Both the position numbers and the translations under genes were made by a program. From Brevibacillus reuszeri (GTDB lineage Bacteria > Bacillota > Bacilli > Brevibacillales > Brevibacillaceae): a stretch of DNA of 64,000 nt. How positions within the stretch are numbered: the first letter of the stretch is position 1; every line of letters begins with the position of its first letter. Where the stretch lies: contig NZ_BEXF01000004.1 in NCBI RefSeq assembly GCF_002897295.1, positions 186,001-250,000 of the forward strand, written 5' to 3'. The notes beneath the pieces were generated by a model. The model worked only from the letters and a program-made list of their open reading frames with translations. It ran no database searches and had not been told where the DNA came from. Positions 1 through 8,899 of this stretch are shown piece by piece.

Positions 1-692
1 GCAATATAGCCAGAGAGCATCGGCTCCATGATGACCGCAGAAATGACCTCTGCTTTTTCGGTTAGGATACGTTCGCAAGCCTCCCAATCATTGAACGGAA
101 GGATAACACTATGCTGGCGATAATAGTCTGGCGCACCAAATGAATCCGGTACCGATTGCGGGGCGAGAGACTCCCCAGCTTGATCAGCAGCAGGATTTAC
201 GCTTTGTAAAACTTGATCATGTGCGCCATGATAATGCCCTTCAAACTTGGCTACATGGGTTTTTCCGGTATAAGCTGCTGCCAGCCGCAGAGCAAACAAT
301 GTTGCTTCCAAACCGGAATTCGTAAAGCGCACCTGATCAAAAGCAGGATAGAGCGCAAGCAGCTCATCCGTCAGCTCCAGCTCAAGAGGATGCGTCGCGC
401 CAAAGCTGCTAGTGCCTTGCTCGAACCAGGTTCTTTGGGCAGCGGCCACGATTTCAGGATGCGCGTGCCCAAGCATCAACGCACCATAAGAAAGAAGATA
501 GTCCACATATCGATGTCCATCAATATCAAGTAAGCTAGCTGAATCTGCTTTTTCAAAAATGATCGGAAACGGAGCAAAATAACGCAAATTTCCGTTCACT
601 CCGCCAGAAATCGTATGCTTCGCGCGTTCAAAGAAAGCGGCAGAATGAGGTCTGTTTGCTTGGAACGTATGGTGTAATGATGAAATTTTCAT
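1..692 (-). CDS. class III aminotransferase, glutamate-1-semialdehyde aminomutase-like (3' end outside window)
   Basis: PLP-dependent aminotransferase of the GSA-aminomutase-like branch. I translated the minus strand by hand: it starts MKISSLHHTFQ, followed by ISGGVNGNLRYF and a DIDGHRYVDYLLSYG segment, then LGHAHPEIVAAA and FTNSGLEAT, the conserved order of the N-terminal half of this family. The PLP-lysine half lies beyond position 1, so the catalytic residue cannot be checked. The start at 692 is preceded by AAAGGGG; the nearby ATG at 699-697 runs into a stop after two codons. It is divergent from the GltP-like symporter and shares a palindromic promoter region with it, so its substrate may be an acidic amino or keto acid. 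A role in haem synthesis is unlikely because no hem genes are nearby. Confidence 0.85.
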   Translation of the reverse strand, partial: MKISSLHHTFQANRPHSAAFFERAKHTISGGVNGNLRYFAPFPIIFEKADSASLLDIDGHRYVDYLLSYGALMLGHAHPEIVAAAQRTWFEQGTSSFGATHPLELELTDELLALYPAFDQVRFTNSGLEATLFALRLAAAYTGKTHVAKFEGHYHGAHDQVLQSVNPAADQAGESLAPQSVPDSFGAPDYYRQHSVILPFNDWEACERILTEKAEVISAVIMEPMLSGYI

Positions 693-712
693 TTCATGGC
701 CCCTTTGTTTTT

Positions 713-757
713 GAAAATATTATTGCATGATGAATTTTAATTTGCAATAATATTTTC
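713..757. promoter_or_regulatory. palindromic overlapping divergent promoters/operator
   Basis: GAAAATATTATTGCA at 713-727 is repeated as its perfect reverse complement at 743-757, with 15 bp between. On the plus strand TTGCAT (723-728), 17 bp, AATAAT (746-751) reads as a sigma-A promoter toward the symporter. On the minus strand TTGCAA (747-742), 17 bp, AATAAT (724-719) reads toward the aminotransferase. Both promoters are therefore embedded in the two arms, so one dimeric regulator, or polymerase itself, could only serve one direction at a time. The binding protein is unknown. Confidence 0.6.
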
Positions 758-788
758 ATGCCATAACTTTTAGAAGAGGGGGAATTAT

Positions 789-2030
789 ATGAAAACTAGA
801 TTTGCCTTTTATATTTTGGGCGCTACTGTACTCGGTGCAGCATTCGGTCACTTCTTCCCGGAAATCGGGAAAGATATTAAAATCTTGGGCGATGCTTTCA
901 TCCGATTGCTCAAGATGATTGTCATTCCCGTAATCGTTACGACCCTTTTGGTAGGGATAGCAGGGATTGGCGATATCAAGCGAATGGGCAGAATCGGAGT
1001 AAAAACCGTCATCTGGTTTGAAGTAATCACGACGCTCATCCTGTTCATTGGCCTCGCGATCGCGAATATTGTAAAGCCTGGCAAGGGCTTGGACCTGACG
1101 AATCTTCCACAAGCAGATTTGACCACGATTGCTTCCAATACATCAAAGGTGCTAGATGGCAAGACGCTTCTCCTCAACATTATCCCGACGAACATTATTG
1201 ACGTGATGGCGAAAAATGATTTACTAGCCGTTATCTTTTTCTGTATCCTGTTTGGGGTTGCTCTCGTGAAGCTCGGAAATGAGTCGAAACCATTTGTGTC
1301 GATGATCGAGATTGCATCCAAGGCTTCCTTCAAGCTGGTGAATATGGTGATGATGTTTGCGCCGATTGGGGTATTTGCCTTGATGGCTGCAACCATCGGT
1401 ACGTATGGAATTGCATTAATTATTCCGCTATTAAAGCTAATTGGAACCGCTTACTTGGGGTTGGCAGTAGTCGTCTTTGGACTTTTTTCGCTCATTGCAC
1501 TTATGCTGCGTGTACCCATAAAAGAAATTTATCGTATGGTCTGGGATTTGATGATCGTAGGTGCCTCTACAGGAAGTACAGAGACGGTAGTGCCCCAGCT
1601 GATGCAGCGCTTGGAGAAGTACGGCGTTCCCAAGTACATCACCTCGTTTGTCATTCCTGCGGGTATGCCACTGAACTCCGATGGAACAACGCTGTATTTG
1701 ACGATTGCTGGACCCTTCATTGCACAGGCGTTTGGGATCGAAATGAGCTGGCAGCAGCAATTGATGATGGTTCTGTTCTTTATCGTCACGAGCAAAGGAG
1801 TAGCTGCTGTTCCTTCGTCCTCGATGGTCATTTTGCTGGCAACCGTTACAGCAGTAGGCTTACCGCCTGAAGGTGTTGCACTCATCATCGGGATCGACCG
1901 CATCATCGATATGGCACGTACAGCGGTTAACGTTTTTGGACATGTCTTCTCCTGCATCGCCGTCGCCAAGTGGGAAGGCGTTTTCCGTAAAGATACCGAG
2001 ACCGCACAGCCAAGCTCGGCTTCGGCATGA
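789..2030 (+). CDS. gltP: dicarboxylate/amino acid:cation symporter (SDF/DAACS family, GltP-like)
   Basis: Secondary transporter for glutamate/aspartate or C4-dicarboxylates driven by protons or sodium. The 413-residue length, hydrophobic segments throughout and the two re-entrant hairpin signatures fit the family: STGSTETVVP at about 260-270 replaces the usual serine-rich SSS-ATLP hairpin, and LNSDGTTLY at about 296-304 corresponds to the NMDGT motif. The final DRIIDMARTAVNVFGH segment is the conserved substrate-binding helix. The start has the upstream GAAGAGGGGG site. It is followed by a terminator and shares a palindromic divergent promoter with a class III aminotransferase. The altered hairpin residues make the exact substrate uncertain. 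Confidence 0.85.
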   Translation: MKTRFAFYILGATVLGAAFGHFFPEIGKDIKILGDAFIRLLKMIVIPVIVTTLLVGIAGIGDIKRMGRIGVKTVIWFEVITTLILFIGLAIANIVKPGKGLDLTNLPQADLTTIASNTSKVLDGKTLLLNIIPTNIIDVMAKNDLLAVIFFCILFGVALVKLGNESKPFVSMIEIASKASFKLVNMVMMFAPIGVFALMAATIGTYGIALIIPLLKLIGTAYLGLAVVVFGLFSLIALMLRVPIKEIYRMVWDLMIVGASTGSTETVVPQLMQRLEKYGVPKYITSFVIPAGMPLNSDGTTLYLTIAGPFIAQAFGIEMSWQQQLMMVLFFIVTSKGVAAVPSSSMVILLATVTAVGLPPEGVALIIGIDRIIDMARTAVNVFGHVFSCIAVAKWEGVFRKDTETAQPSSASA

Positions 2031-2044
2031 TTGGAGTATGTGAA

Positions 2045-2069
2045 AGAGTCCCAATGGGGGCTCTTTTTT
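2045..2069 (+). terminator. rho-independent terminator after symporter gene
   Basis: AGAGTCCC-AATG-GGGGCTCT stem with one G-T wobble, followed by a T run. Confidence 0.8.
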
Positions 2070-2171
2070 GCAATGATCCTGTAGAGATTCGTGTAGAGCT
2101 TTGTAATTTACGATGATGAGTCAATGGAAATGATATGATAAACTGGAAACTAACGATGGAGGAAAGGCTGA

Positions 2172-2663
2172 TTGTGCATGCACCCAAAAACGACAAGAGG
2201 CGGACTTGTTACAGAAGTAATTCAGTACATCGCGGGAGCAATTATTTTACTATTTGGATTTATTATGATCGTTGGGGCCCTAGCTTCCGAAGAGACAAAA
2301 TTGACCGTAACAACAGATTTGGTACTCTTTCTTCTGCTCGGGGTTCTTCCGGCACTGTTAGGTGGCTGGCTATTGTTCAAGGCAAGAAAAAATTCCAAGC
2401 TCCGAAGATTAGACGCATTGGAAAATTTGGTGCTTCAAATTGCTTCGCGTTACGGTGGCAATTTAACCGCTGCTGAGCTTGCGATGAATTCCAAGTTGTC
2501 GATCACGCAGGCGAATGAAGTGTTGGAGCGTTTTGCGAAGCAGAACGTAGCCTACCTCAAGATTTCGAACAATGGTACGTACGTGTATCAATTTGAGGGA
2601 ATCGTCAGTCAACAGGACAAGGATCAGGCAGAATCGTTGAAATCCTTGATTTATAAAGAATAG
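2172..2663 (+). CDS. small membrane protein with C-terminal helix-turn-helix-like region
   Basis: Unrecognised 163-residue protein. Two membrane segments are visible at about residues 14-36 and 46-66, followed by a soluble part with LTAAELAMNSKLSITQANEVLERFAKQ, which resembles a winged-helix DNA- or protein-binding motif, and a short acidic tail. The start may be TTG 2172 or ATG 2178; the GGAGG at 2158-2162 is 9 bases from the TTG and 15 from the ATG, so I kept the TTG. It is monocistronic by context. A membrane-anchored sensor or regulator is possible, but no function is assigned. Confidence 0.6.
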   Translation: MCMHPKTTRGGLVTEVIQYIAGAIILLFGFIMIVGALASEETKLTVTTDLVLFLLLGVLPALLGGWLLFKARKNSKLRRLDALENLVLQIASRYGGNLTAAELAMNSKLSITQANEVLERFAKQNVAYLKISNNGTYVYQFEGIVSQQDKDQAESLKSLIYKE

Positions 2664-2725
2664 CTTCGTCTGCAAATTCCGCTTAAACCTCAAGCTTTGG
2701 ACGGCATAAAGATAGCTGTGGTGGG

Positions 2726-2926
2726 GGAGAAACAGGTTTCCGATCTACGCTCCGGTCTTCACCCTGCGAGGAAGAGGGGACTGTCCGCTCCGCAGTGATT
2801 TACGGGGAAACGTCAAAGTGGTAGCCGCTTCGTAGAGTAGGCAGAGGTGACGTTTCTGTTGCCCGTAAATCACTGCTCCACTGAGTAGGGTTACGCGAGT
2901 CGCTTCGCCTGGAAACCTGTTTCTCC
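2726..2926. repeat. long-hairpin interspersed repeat, nested inverted repeats
   Basis: Outer arms GGAGAAACAGGTTTCC (2726-2741) and its exact reverse complement (2911-2926). Inner arms GCAGTGATTTACGGG (2792-2806) and its exact complement (2862-2876), plus AAACGTCA (2808-2815) with TGACGTTT (2848-2855). The whole could fold into one 200-nt hairpin. No credible gene lies in 2694-3529; the stretch 3250-3529 shows nothing beyond a possible promoter for the next gene. Confidence 0.7.
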
Positions 2927-3009
2927 GGCGAGTGGTAGTGCTTTCTAGGTGCTTGTTTATAGCGCATCAGGGAAGAAGATCGTTAAACTGGCACTTAAAT
3001 ATTGAGGTT

Positions 3010-3033
3010 GGGGAGAAACAGGTTTCCGATCTA
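3010..3033. repeat. second copy of the outer arm of the 2726-2926 repeat
   Basis: The 16-bp arm followed by GATCTA is identical to the left end of the 2726-2926 hairpin element and in the same orientation. No matching right end is seen, so it looks like a truncated copy. Confidence 0.6.
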
Positions 3034-3084
3034 TACAGAGATCCTCTTGATTTACTTTCAAAAAAGCCAATAAGAGCACCCAAA

Positions 3085-3176
3085 GCTGGCTGAGGAAAAC
3101 GGAGAAAACAGTGAAGATCTTTGGAACACCGACCGAGGCGGAATGAAAAAAGTGAAACACGCCCTTAAGCGTCGAC
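3085..3176 (+). repeat. left half of a long-hairpin repeat (matches 54411-54500)
   Basis: Similar along about 90 bp to the left half of the intact element at 54403-54648, including TTTGGAACAC, CGAGGCG and GAAACACGCC-TTAAGCGTC. GAGGAAAACGGAGAAAAC (3092-3109) is a perfect inverted match to 5532-5549. Confidence 0.65.
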
Positions 3177-3529
3177 TGTAGATTATTAAATCCAATGATA
3201 AGTGCGTCATCATCCGTTGCACTCACACAAAATCGTTCTATGGGCTTCATTGATCCATTTATCCAGCATAGCTCTCTTCCTATACTTTCGCCCTCTCTGT
3301 GATGGATGGCTTATTCTTATCCCCGATTGCAGCATATGACATTGGAAATGCTATTTCAAAAGTACCGATCTTCAAGATCCGGTGCTTTTTTTGATGACAA
3401 ATTGTCATATGGGGCAGGGAGAAACCGTTGGTAACAGGGCGTCTCAAACTTATGACAAAACGCTACTTGTTGTACAGGCAGTGCCCATGCGATACTTTGC
3501 GCCAACGAAGTTTTTAGGAGGAACGAGAA

Positions 3530-4867
3530 ATGAACTTTTACAGAAGTAGCATCGTCGCGTTATCGATTTGTGGTCTACTACTCATAACAGGATGCACGAA
3601 TACAGCTCCATTAACTGAGATGGACAGCGAACAACAAGGGAAGAAGGCAGAAAATCTAAGTCCAAAAGAATGGTTAGAGCTGAACTCTTTTCAATTGAAT
3701 AGCGCTGAGCCTGGGACTGATCTTAAAGATATTGAACCGCTGCGCCAAATGATCGGTTCTGCTTCAATCGTAGGTTTAGGTGAGGCAAATCATGGAAGTC
3801 GTGAAATTTATACGATGAAACACCGGTTTGTTGAATTTCTCGTCATGGAAATGGGCTTTACGACCCTTGTATTAGAAGAAAACTGGGGCAACGCATTGAA
3901 ACTTGATCATTACGTTCTCACAGGAGAAGGGAATCCGAGTAAATTCCTAATGCCTATATTTCAAACAAAAGAAATCGTAGACATGCTGGAATGGATGCGT
4001 GAGTACAATGCCGATCCCAAGAACGAAAAGAAACTGCGGGTGGTCGGAATGGATGTACAAAATGTCAGTGAAAATGTATACGATGAGATCAGAGAGTATA
4101 TAAAAAAATATAAGCCTGACCTGCTGCCCCGTGTGAATAATAAAATGAAGGAACTTGCCGAAGTTACGAAGGACCTGGAAACCTATTCAGCTTTGCCACA
4201 GGCCATTCAGGAAAAACATCAGGAGCAAGCGAAAGAAATCACGGAAATATTGGAACAAAACAAAAGCAGTCTGAACGGCCAATCCAAGGAGTTCGCAAGG
4301 ATTAAGCAACACGCCAAGGTCATTGAGCAATTTACTGGCATGTTTTTCAACTTCTCGGTGAATCCATCTGAATTATTTTTGAAGCATGATATCGCGATGT
4401 TTGAGAATGCGAAGTGGGCTCATGAACAGCTGGGAAAAACAATCGTATGGGGTCACAATGGGCACATTGCAAAGAACAATATGTTGCAAGAGGTATACCC
4501 GAAGCTCGCCGGTCAGCATTTACTGGAGCATTATGGAAAGGAATATGTAACGATTGGAACTTCATTCGCGAAAGGCGATTACAACGCGTTTAACCTTGAA
4601 AATAAAATTGTTCCAGCTACCATTCAATTGAATGATCCAAAAACATTCAATCATACTCTGGAACAAGTCTCAAAGGATCAATACTTTGTTGATTTACGGA
4701 ATGCTACAGGTCTCACCCAAAAATGGTTAGAGGAAGAACAGCCGTTTTTGATCGGATTCGGTTCTGCTGATCCAAGCAAACCAAACACGGTAACAACTTC
4801 GCTTGGGCAAGCATTTGATATTCTCATTCATATAGACACAGTGAGCGCTGGCGAGCTTGTTCGTTAA
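3530..4867 (+). CDS. erythromycin esterase-like lipoprotein
   Basis: Predicted surface lipoprotein: positively charged start, hydrophobic core, then LLITGC with the lipidated Cys at about 22. The mature part belongs to the erythromycin esterase (EreA/EreB, succinoglycan-biosynthesis-like) family: LGEANHGSRE at about 85-94 carries the family's catalytic Glu and His, LEENWG follows, and VWGHNGHIAKN near 305-315 carries the second conserved His. Length (445) is close to Ere enzymes. The start has AGGAGG at the right distance. Whether it opens macrolide lactones is not shown; many chromosomal relatives have unknown substrates. It lies between two halves of an inverted long-hairpin repeat, which hints at transfer. 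Confidence 0.85.
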   Translation: MNFYRSSIVALSICGLLLITGCTNTAPLTEMDSEQQGKKAENLSPKEWLELNSFQLNSAEPGTDLKDIEPLRQMIGSASIVGLGEANHGSREIYTMKHRFVEFLVMEMGFTTLVLEENWGNALKLDHYVLTGEGNPSKFLMPIFQTKEIVDMLEWMREYNADPKNEKKLRVVGMDVQNVSENVYDEIREYIKKYKPDLLPRVNNKMKELAEVTKDLETYSALPQAIQEKHQEQAKEITEILEQNKSSLNGQSKEFARIKQHAKVIEQFTGMFFNFSVNPSELFLKHDIAMFENAKWAHEQLGKTIVWGHNGHIAKNNMLQEVYPKLAGQHLLEHYGKEYVTIGTSFAKGDYNAFNLENKIVPATIQLNDPKTFNHTLEQVSKDQYFVDLRNATGLTQKWLEEEQPFLIGFGSADPSKPNTVTTSLGQAFDILIHIDTVSAGELVR

Positions 4868-4878
4868 ATAGCAGAAAG

Positions 4879-4923
4879 AAACCGGCATTTACCCAAGAGC
4901 ACTGGGCAAAATGCCGGTTTTAT
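4879..4923. terminator. strong bidirectional-looking terminator
   Basis: AAACCGGCATTT paired with AAATGCCGGTTT around an 18-nt loop, ending in T-rich sequence. It closes the esterase-like gene and abuts the 3' end of the broken PfpI gene on the other strand. Confidence 0.85.
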
Positions 4924-5245
4924 TATACAAGAAACCCCATCAAGCGCTTCACATTGTCGGTGTTTTCGCGGGATGTCAGCGACTCCAGCAAGTTGAATGC
5001 CACATCAAAAGCGGTCGAAGGGTTGTACGAGGTGATGATATTGTTGTCGATGACGATGGATTGGTCAGGGATGACAGTGGCACCCATCGCTGCCAGCTGC
5101 TTTTGTCTCAGTTGGTTATTCAGGTTGTAGGTCGTTGTGTTTCGTCTTGCAAAATCCCGCTTTTCCCGAGGGGCAGAGCACCCACGCAGATGGAGGCAAT
5201 CACTTTGCCTTGCTTTTCAAATTTACGTATGAAAGCGAGAACGTC
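4923..5245 (-). pseudogene. DJ-1/PfpI family protein remnant (frameshifted, 5' end lost)
   Basis: Reading the minus strand from 5245 gives [20 protein letters not shown] followed by [13 protein letters not shown], the nucleophile-elbow region of DJ-1/PfpI proteins with the conserved Cys. Near 5135-5148 a one-base shift is needed to continue into [19 protein letters not shown] and then IVIDNNIITSYNPSTAFDVA, ending NVKRLMGFLV and a stop at 4923. Upstream of 5245 the frame dissolves; up to about 5300 only faint similarity remains. The N-terminal half is therefore missing and the gene is dead, or the site carries more than one sequence error. Confidence 0.8.
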
Positions 5246-5483
5246 AATCGTTGCAAGGCGAGTTACGCATCGGGGCCTCGGAGACAATTACGATCTATCG
5301 GCTGGGTGACATTTTGTTCAGGTACAGAGCGAGCTACCCGGGTTCTTTATTCCTTCGAAATGAGACGGTGAACCCCCAAATCGATGAGAAAAACATTTTG
5401 ATGAAGTAGAGTATCACGACAACCATATAAGGGTTAAATAGTGTAATGCATAAAGAGCCTGTGAGCATACAACAAGCATTTTC

Positions 5484-5562
5484 GTGCCCGTACAGTGAAT
5501 CCCCCGAGCTAGTGTTCCAAGAATCTGCAGCGTTTTCTCCGTTTTCCTCCCTGGCACTACAG
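5484..5562 (+). repeat. right half of a long-hairpin repeat (matches 54560-54645)
   Basis: Matches the right half of the 54403-54648 element: GTGAATCCCCCG, AGTGTTCCAAG and GCGTTTTCTCCG-TTTTCCTC. With 3085-3176 it makes an inverted pair bracketing the esterase-like gene and the PfpI remnant. The rest of 5246-5685 holds nothing else I can recognise. Confidence 0.65.
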
Positions 5563-5685
5563 CTCGCCCACTTCTTTTTCCTACAAATAGTTTATTCACA
5601 AGGAATATTCAGATAAATGGAGAAGTGGGTATGTGTACATATTGAAGTCAGGTTACATACTTCCAGGAAAAAGCGAGGGAACAAA

Positions 5686-6642
5686 ATGAGCGAGAACAAA
5701 CGGAACGTAGGTGTTATCGGCGCAGGCGTCATGGGAGAGCGCATGATGAATGCGATGCGTACGCATGAAAAATTTCGGGTAGCAGCAGTGAGCGATGTTT
5801 CTGCTGATCGTGCGCAGGAAGCAGCCAAGCTGTCCGGCGATGTGCCGTGGTATACAGACTATAAAGAACTGCTGGAAAAGGAAGAGCTGGATGTCATTTA
5901 TTTGGCCGTTCCTCCAAAATTCCACCATTCCATTGCACTTGATGTCCTGGCGCACAAAAAGCATTTGCTGTGCGAAAAGCCTTTAGCCAACTCGCTTGCA
6001 GAAGCAGAAGAAATGCTGGCTGCGGCTAAAGAAGCGGGAGTCGTTCATGCGATGAATTTCCCGCTCTACTACCAGGCTATCTTTCCGGAGCTGCGCAGCC
6101 GTTTGGAAAAGCTGGGAACGATCCGTCGCATCGATATTTTGACTCATTTCCATCAATGGCCGCGTCCATGGCAGCAAACACCTTGGTTGTCCGGTCGTGA
6201 ACAGGGTGGATTCATCCGCGAGGTTTTACCTCACTTCACCCATTTGACGTATGCACTGTTCGGCGATTTAGAGGTCGTTCGCACGGAGGTAGAGTATCCA
6301 GAGGACCCAGAGCTTTGCGAAAAAGGAGTATCAGCTTATTTGCGTCTGGCGGACGGTACCCCGATTACGGTCAATGGTTTGGCAGGCATTGGGCATCAGG
6401 AGCATTTAGACTACCGCATTTATGGAACAGAGGGCACATTGAGTGTAGTAAACTGGGGCAACCTGTTTGTTGGCGGAAATGGAGAAGCACCAGCAGCGGT
6501 CGAGATTCAACCATTGGATCGCCTGTCACTCTTGCTTGATGAGCTGGCGATTGCCTTGGCAGGTGGTGAAGGCCGCCTCGTAACGTTTGAGACGGGTGTA
6601 AAGGTACAGCGTGTACTTGAAGGCCTGCTGGGTCAGGAATAA
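5686..6642 (+). CDS. Gfo/Idh/MocA family oxidoreductase
   Basis: NAD(P)-dependent dehydrogenase of 318 residues. The N-terminal Rossmann fold shows GVIGAGVMGERMM at about residues 7-19, and CEKPLANS near 95-102 carries the family's catalytic EKP lysine. The C-terminal domain has the usual beta-sheet region ending in a conserved LLLDELAIALAGG segment. I chose ATG 5686 because GAGGGA lies just upstream; a longer in-frame start at 5617 has no site. Substrate (sugar, inositol or related) is unknown. It stands alone, closed by a terminator. Confidence 0.85.
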   Translation: MSENKRNVGVIGAGVMGERMMNAMRTHEKFRVAAVSDVSADRAQEAAKLSGDVPWYTDYKELLEKEELDVIYLAVPPKFHHSIALDVLAHKKHLLCEKPLANSLAEAEEMLAAAKEAGVVHAMNFPLYYQAIFPELRSRLEKLGTIRRIDILTHFHQWPRPWQQTPWLSGREQGGFIREVLPHFTHLTYALFGDLEVVRTEVEYPEDPELCEKGVSAYLRLADGTPITVNGLAGIGHQEHLDYRIYGTEGTLSVVNWGNLFVGGNGEAPAAVEIQPLDRLSLLLDELAIALAGGEGRLVTFETGVKVQRVLEGLLGQE

Positions 6643-6650
6643 GACGATTC

Positions 6651-6684
6651 AAGGTTGTCGAGAGTTTTCTCGGCAACCTTTTTT
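6651..6684 (+). terminator. terminator after Gfo/Idh/MocA gene
   Basis: AGGTTGTCGAGA and TCTCGGCAACCT stem with T6 tail. Nearly the same stem recurs at 8900-8932. Confidence 0.85.
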
Positions 6685-6810
6685 GTTCAAGTGATGTGAG
6701 AGTCTTTTAAATTTGTCGATTATTAGTAAAAATCCGTGAAGGAAAGGGAAAAGAATCGAATTGTCGAATAGCAAACGAATACGACGTAAATAAATGAAGG
6801 GCAGAAATGG

Positions 6811-7803
6811 ATGAATATCTCGTTGATAATCAAGAAATGGAAGAGGCCTCTACTCATCGTTCTGATGATCAGCCTGATACAGGGCACTGTTTTTTTGGTG
6901 TTCTACCTGCACCAAAACAAACACCTTCCCGAACAGTTCTTTCAGCTGGCGCGATCGCTAGCCACAGCGTTTTCGCAGACCGATGTGACAGATCAGGAAA
7001 AAGTCATGAGCAAAAGATTCACCCTGTTCCAAGGGGATCATGCTGCTTTCGATTTTAACGATCTGAAAGAAGCGATTCTGGCTGCCAAAAAATCACCACA
7101 GACAGCAAGCATCAGGCTGACGAAAGAGGATCGAACGATCTGGTCCAATGACGACACGAAAAAGGAATCGGCAGCACATCCTATTGTAGATGCGCCTTAT
7201 CTTAGTCAATTACCAGAATTGCCGCGTGGGTGCGAAGTGACGACCTTGGCTATGCTTCTTCAATATAACGGCTTTACTGTGGATAAGATGACGCTTGCCC
7301 ATGAAATCGTAAAGGACCCAACACCTCTTACCTACGACAGTGGGTATAATATGCGATGGGGCAACCCGTATAAAGGCTTCGTCGGAGACATGTATGATGC
7401 GAAAAAGCCGGGCTTTGGTGTATTTCATAAGCCGATCGAGAGCTTGGCACGAAAATATGCGGGGCAGCAGGTCATGAATCTGACCGAGCTTGATTTTTCC
7501 GATATTACGAGCATCGTAGAGCAAGGGATTCCTGTCTGGGTAATCGTGACTTCAACTTTCACACAGGATACAAGCCGTTCGGTGAAATGGCAAACTGTAG
7601 ATGGACCGATTCAGACGACACGTAATGAGCATTCGGTTTTGCTCACAGGATTTGATGGTACCTACGTTTATTTTCATGATCCTCTCAGACCGGCAGAAAA
7701 AAGCAGCCGAAGGGCCGCATCAACCTTTGAACAAGGCTGGAATCAAATGGGCAAGCAGGCGATTACCATCATTTTGCAAAATGAGAAAATTGTCGATAAT
7801 TAA
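6811..7803 (+). CDS. membrane-anchored C39-like peptidase family protein
   Basis: 330 residues with one N-terminal membrane segment (about 12-32) and a long extracytoplasmic region. From about residue 130 the sequence follows the C39_2 papain-like fold: PYLSQLPELPRGCEVTTLAM supplies the catalytic Cys, NEHSVLLTGFD near 270 supplies the His, and FHDPL follows with the Asp. Such proteins are usually anchored cell-surface cysteine peptidases or peptidoglycan amidase-like proteins. A GAAGGG site precedes the ATG. It is followed 75 bp later by an LCP cell-wall protein, and no terminator separates them, so the two may be co-transcribed. Confidence 0.8.
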   Translation: MNISLIIKKWKRPLLIVLMISLIQGTVFLVFYLHQNKHLPEQFFQLARSLATAFSQTDVTDQEKVMSKRFTLFQGDHAAFDFNDLKEAILAAKKSPQTASIRLTKEDRTIWSNDDTKKESAAHPIVDAPYLSQLPELPRGCEVTTLAMLLQYNGFTVDKMTLAHEIVKDPTPLTYDSGYNMRWGNPYKGFVGDMYDAKKPGFGVFHKPIESLARKYAGQQVMNLTELDFSDITSIVEQGIPVWVIVTSTFTQDTSRSVKWQTVDGPIQTTRNEHSVLLTGFDGTYVYFHDPLRPAEKSSRRAASTFEQGWNQMGKQAITIILQNEKIVDN

Positions 7804-7878
7804 TATTTTTGTTATGATGTTATCCAAGCATGAATCAATTGACAAGTATTGCTAAATAAAGAAAGGAATATTTTTCGC

Positions 7879-8871
7879 ATGCTTAAAAAATTGAAGTGGA
7901 TAACGATGTCGATTCTCTTGTTGTGCTTGGGGATTGTAGGCTACTACACGTATTCCTTCGCGCAGTTTGCCATGACGATTAGCAAACCAAAAGTAGATGT
8001 CACAAGCAATGCATCTCAGGAGCCTGTCGTGCAAAAGCAAAAGCCTCCTGTATACGAATTGCCAGAGTGGGAAGGGACAGAGAGGGTAAATATTTTGCTG
8101 CTAGGCGGGGATGGCAGGGAAGTGGAAGACGCAGGGCGATCAGACTCCATGCTGCTCGTCTCCATTGAACCAGTGACAAAGCAGGTTCATTTATTCTCCA
8201 TCCTGCGGGATACGTACGTAAGCATTCCTGGCCATGGTAAAAACAAAATCAACGCAGCGCTCGCTTTCGGTGGTCCTGAACTCTCGATGAAGGCTGTCAG
8301 TGATCTGGTAGGACTTCCGGTGCACTATTACTATTACATCGATCTCGACAGCTTTATCAAGCTGGTAGATGCGGTAGGCGGTGTAGATCTGGAAGTGGAA
8401 AAAGATATGAAATATTTGGACCCAACCGATAAGCCGGAATATCAGATTAACTTAAAAAAAGGAATGCAGCATTTGGACGGTCAAAAGGCGTTGCAGTACG
8501 TACGATTCCGCAAAGATGCTATGTCGGATTTCACTCGAACGGAACGCCAACGCAAATTTTTGGGTGCAGTAGCCGAGAAGCTGCAATCAACCTCTACGCT
8601 GATCACGCTGCCGAGTATGTTGAAGGAAATGGCACCATACATCCAAACAAACATGAGTCCTGACAAAATGCTGCAGCTGGCTGTAAGCCTGCATAAAGGT
8701 ACGGGCTCTATTCAAACCGCACAGCTTCCTCCGATGGAGCTTTTGCGGGAAGAAAAAATACATGGAGCATCGGTTCTCACTGTAAACACGTCACAGCTGC
8801 AAAAATATGTGACAGGGCAATTGCAGGAGACAGCCACGAATCAAGAGGTACAAAAATCAGAGCAGCAGTAG
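7879..8871 (+). CDS. LytR-CpsA-Psr (LCP) family cell-wall polymer ligase
   Basis: Attaches teichoic acids or other glycopolymers from lipid carriers to peptidoglycan, outside the membrane. One N-terminal membrane segment (about 8-28), a proline-rich linker, then the LCP domain with LLGGDGREVEDAGRSDSM, SILRDTYVSIPG with the conserved Arg-Asp, and GVDLEV and ALQYVRFRKD blocks, all in family order. 330 residues is the usual size. I start at ATG 7879 because GAAAGGA (7861-7867) sits 11 bases upstream; a TTG at 7849 is less likely. It follows the C39-like gene, suggesting an envelope role for both. Confidence 0.9.
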   Translation: MLKKLKWITMSILLLCLGIVGYYTYSFAQFAMTISKPKVDVTSNASQEPVVQKQKPPVYELPEWEGTERVNILLLGGDGREVEDAGRSDSMLLVSIEPVTKQVHLFSILRDTYVSIPGHGKNKINAALAFGGPELSMKAVSDLVGLPVHYYYYIDLDSFIKLVDAVGGVDLEVEKDMKYLDPTDKPEYQINLKKGMQHLDGQKALQYVRFRKDAMSDFTRTERQRKFLGAVAEKLQSTSTLITLPSMLKEMAPYIQTNMSPDKMLQLAVSLHKGTGSIQTAQLPPMELLREEKIHGASVLTVNTSQLQKYVTGQLQETATNQEVQKSEQQ

Positions 8872-8899
8872 CTAATAGCATGTCCCTTGGGCAAAAAGC

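Noticed and set aside
2957..3250. 97-residue minus-strand frame in the repeat region
   Set aside because: Overlaps two repeat fragments and shows no protein family features.
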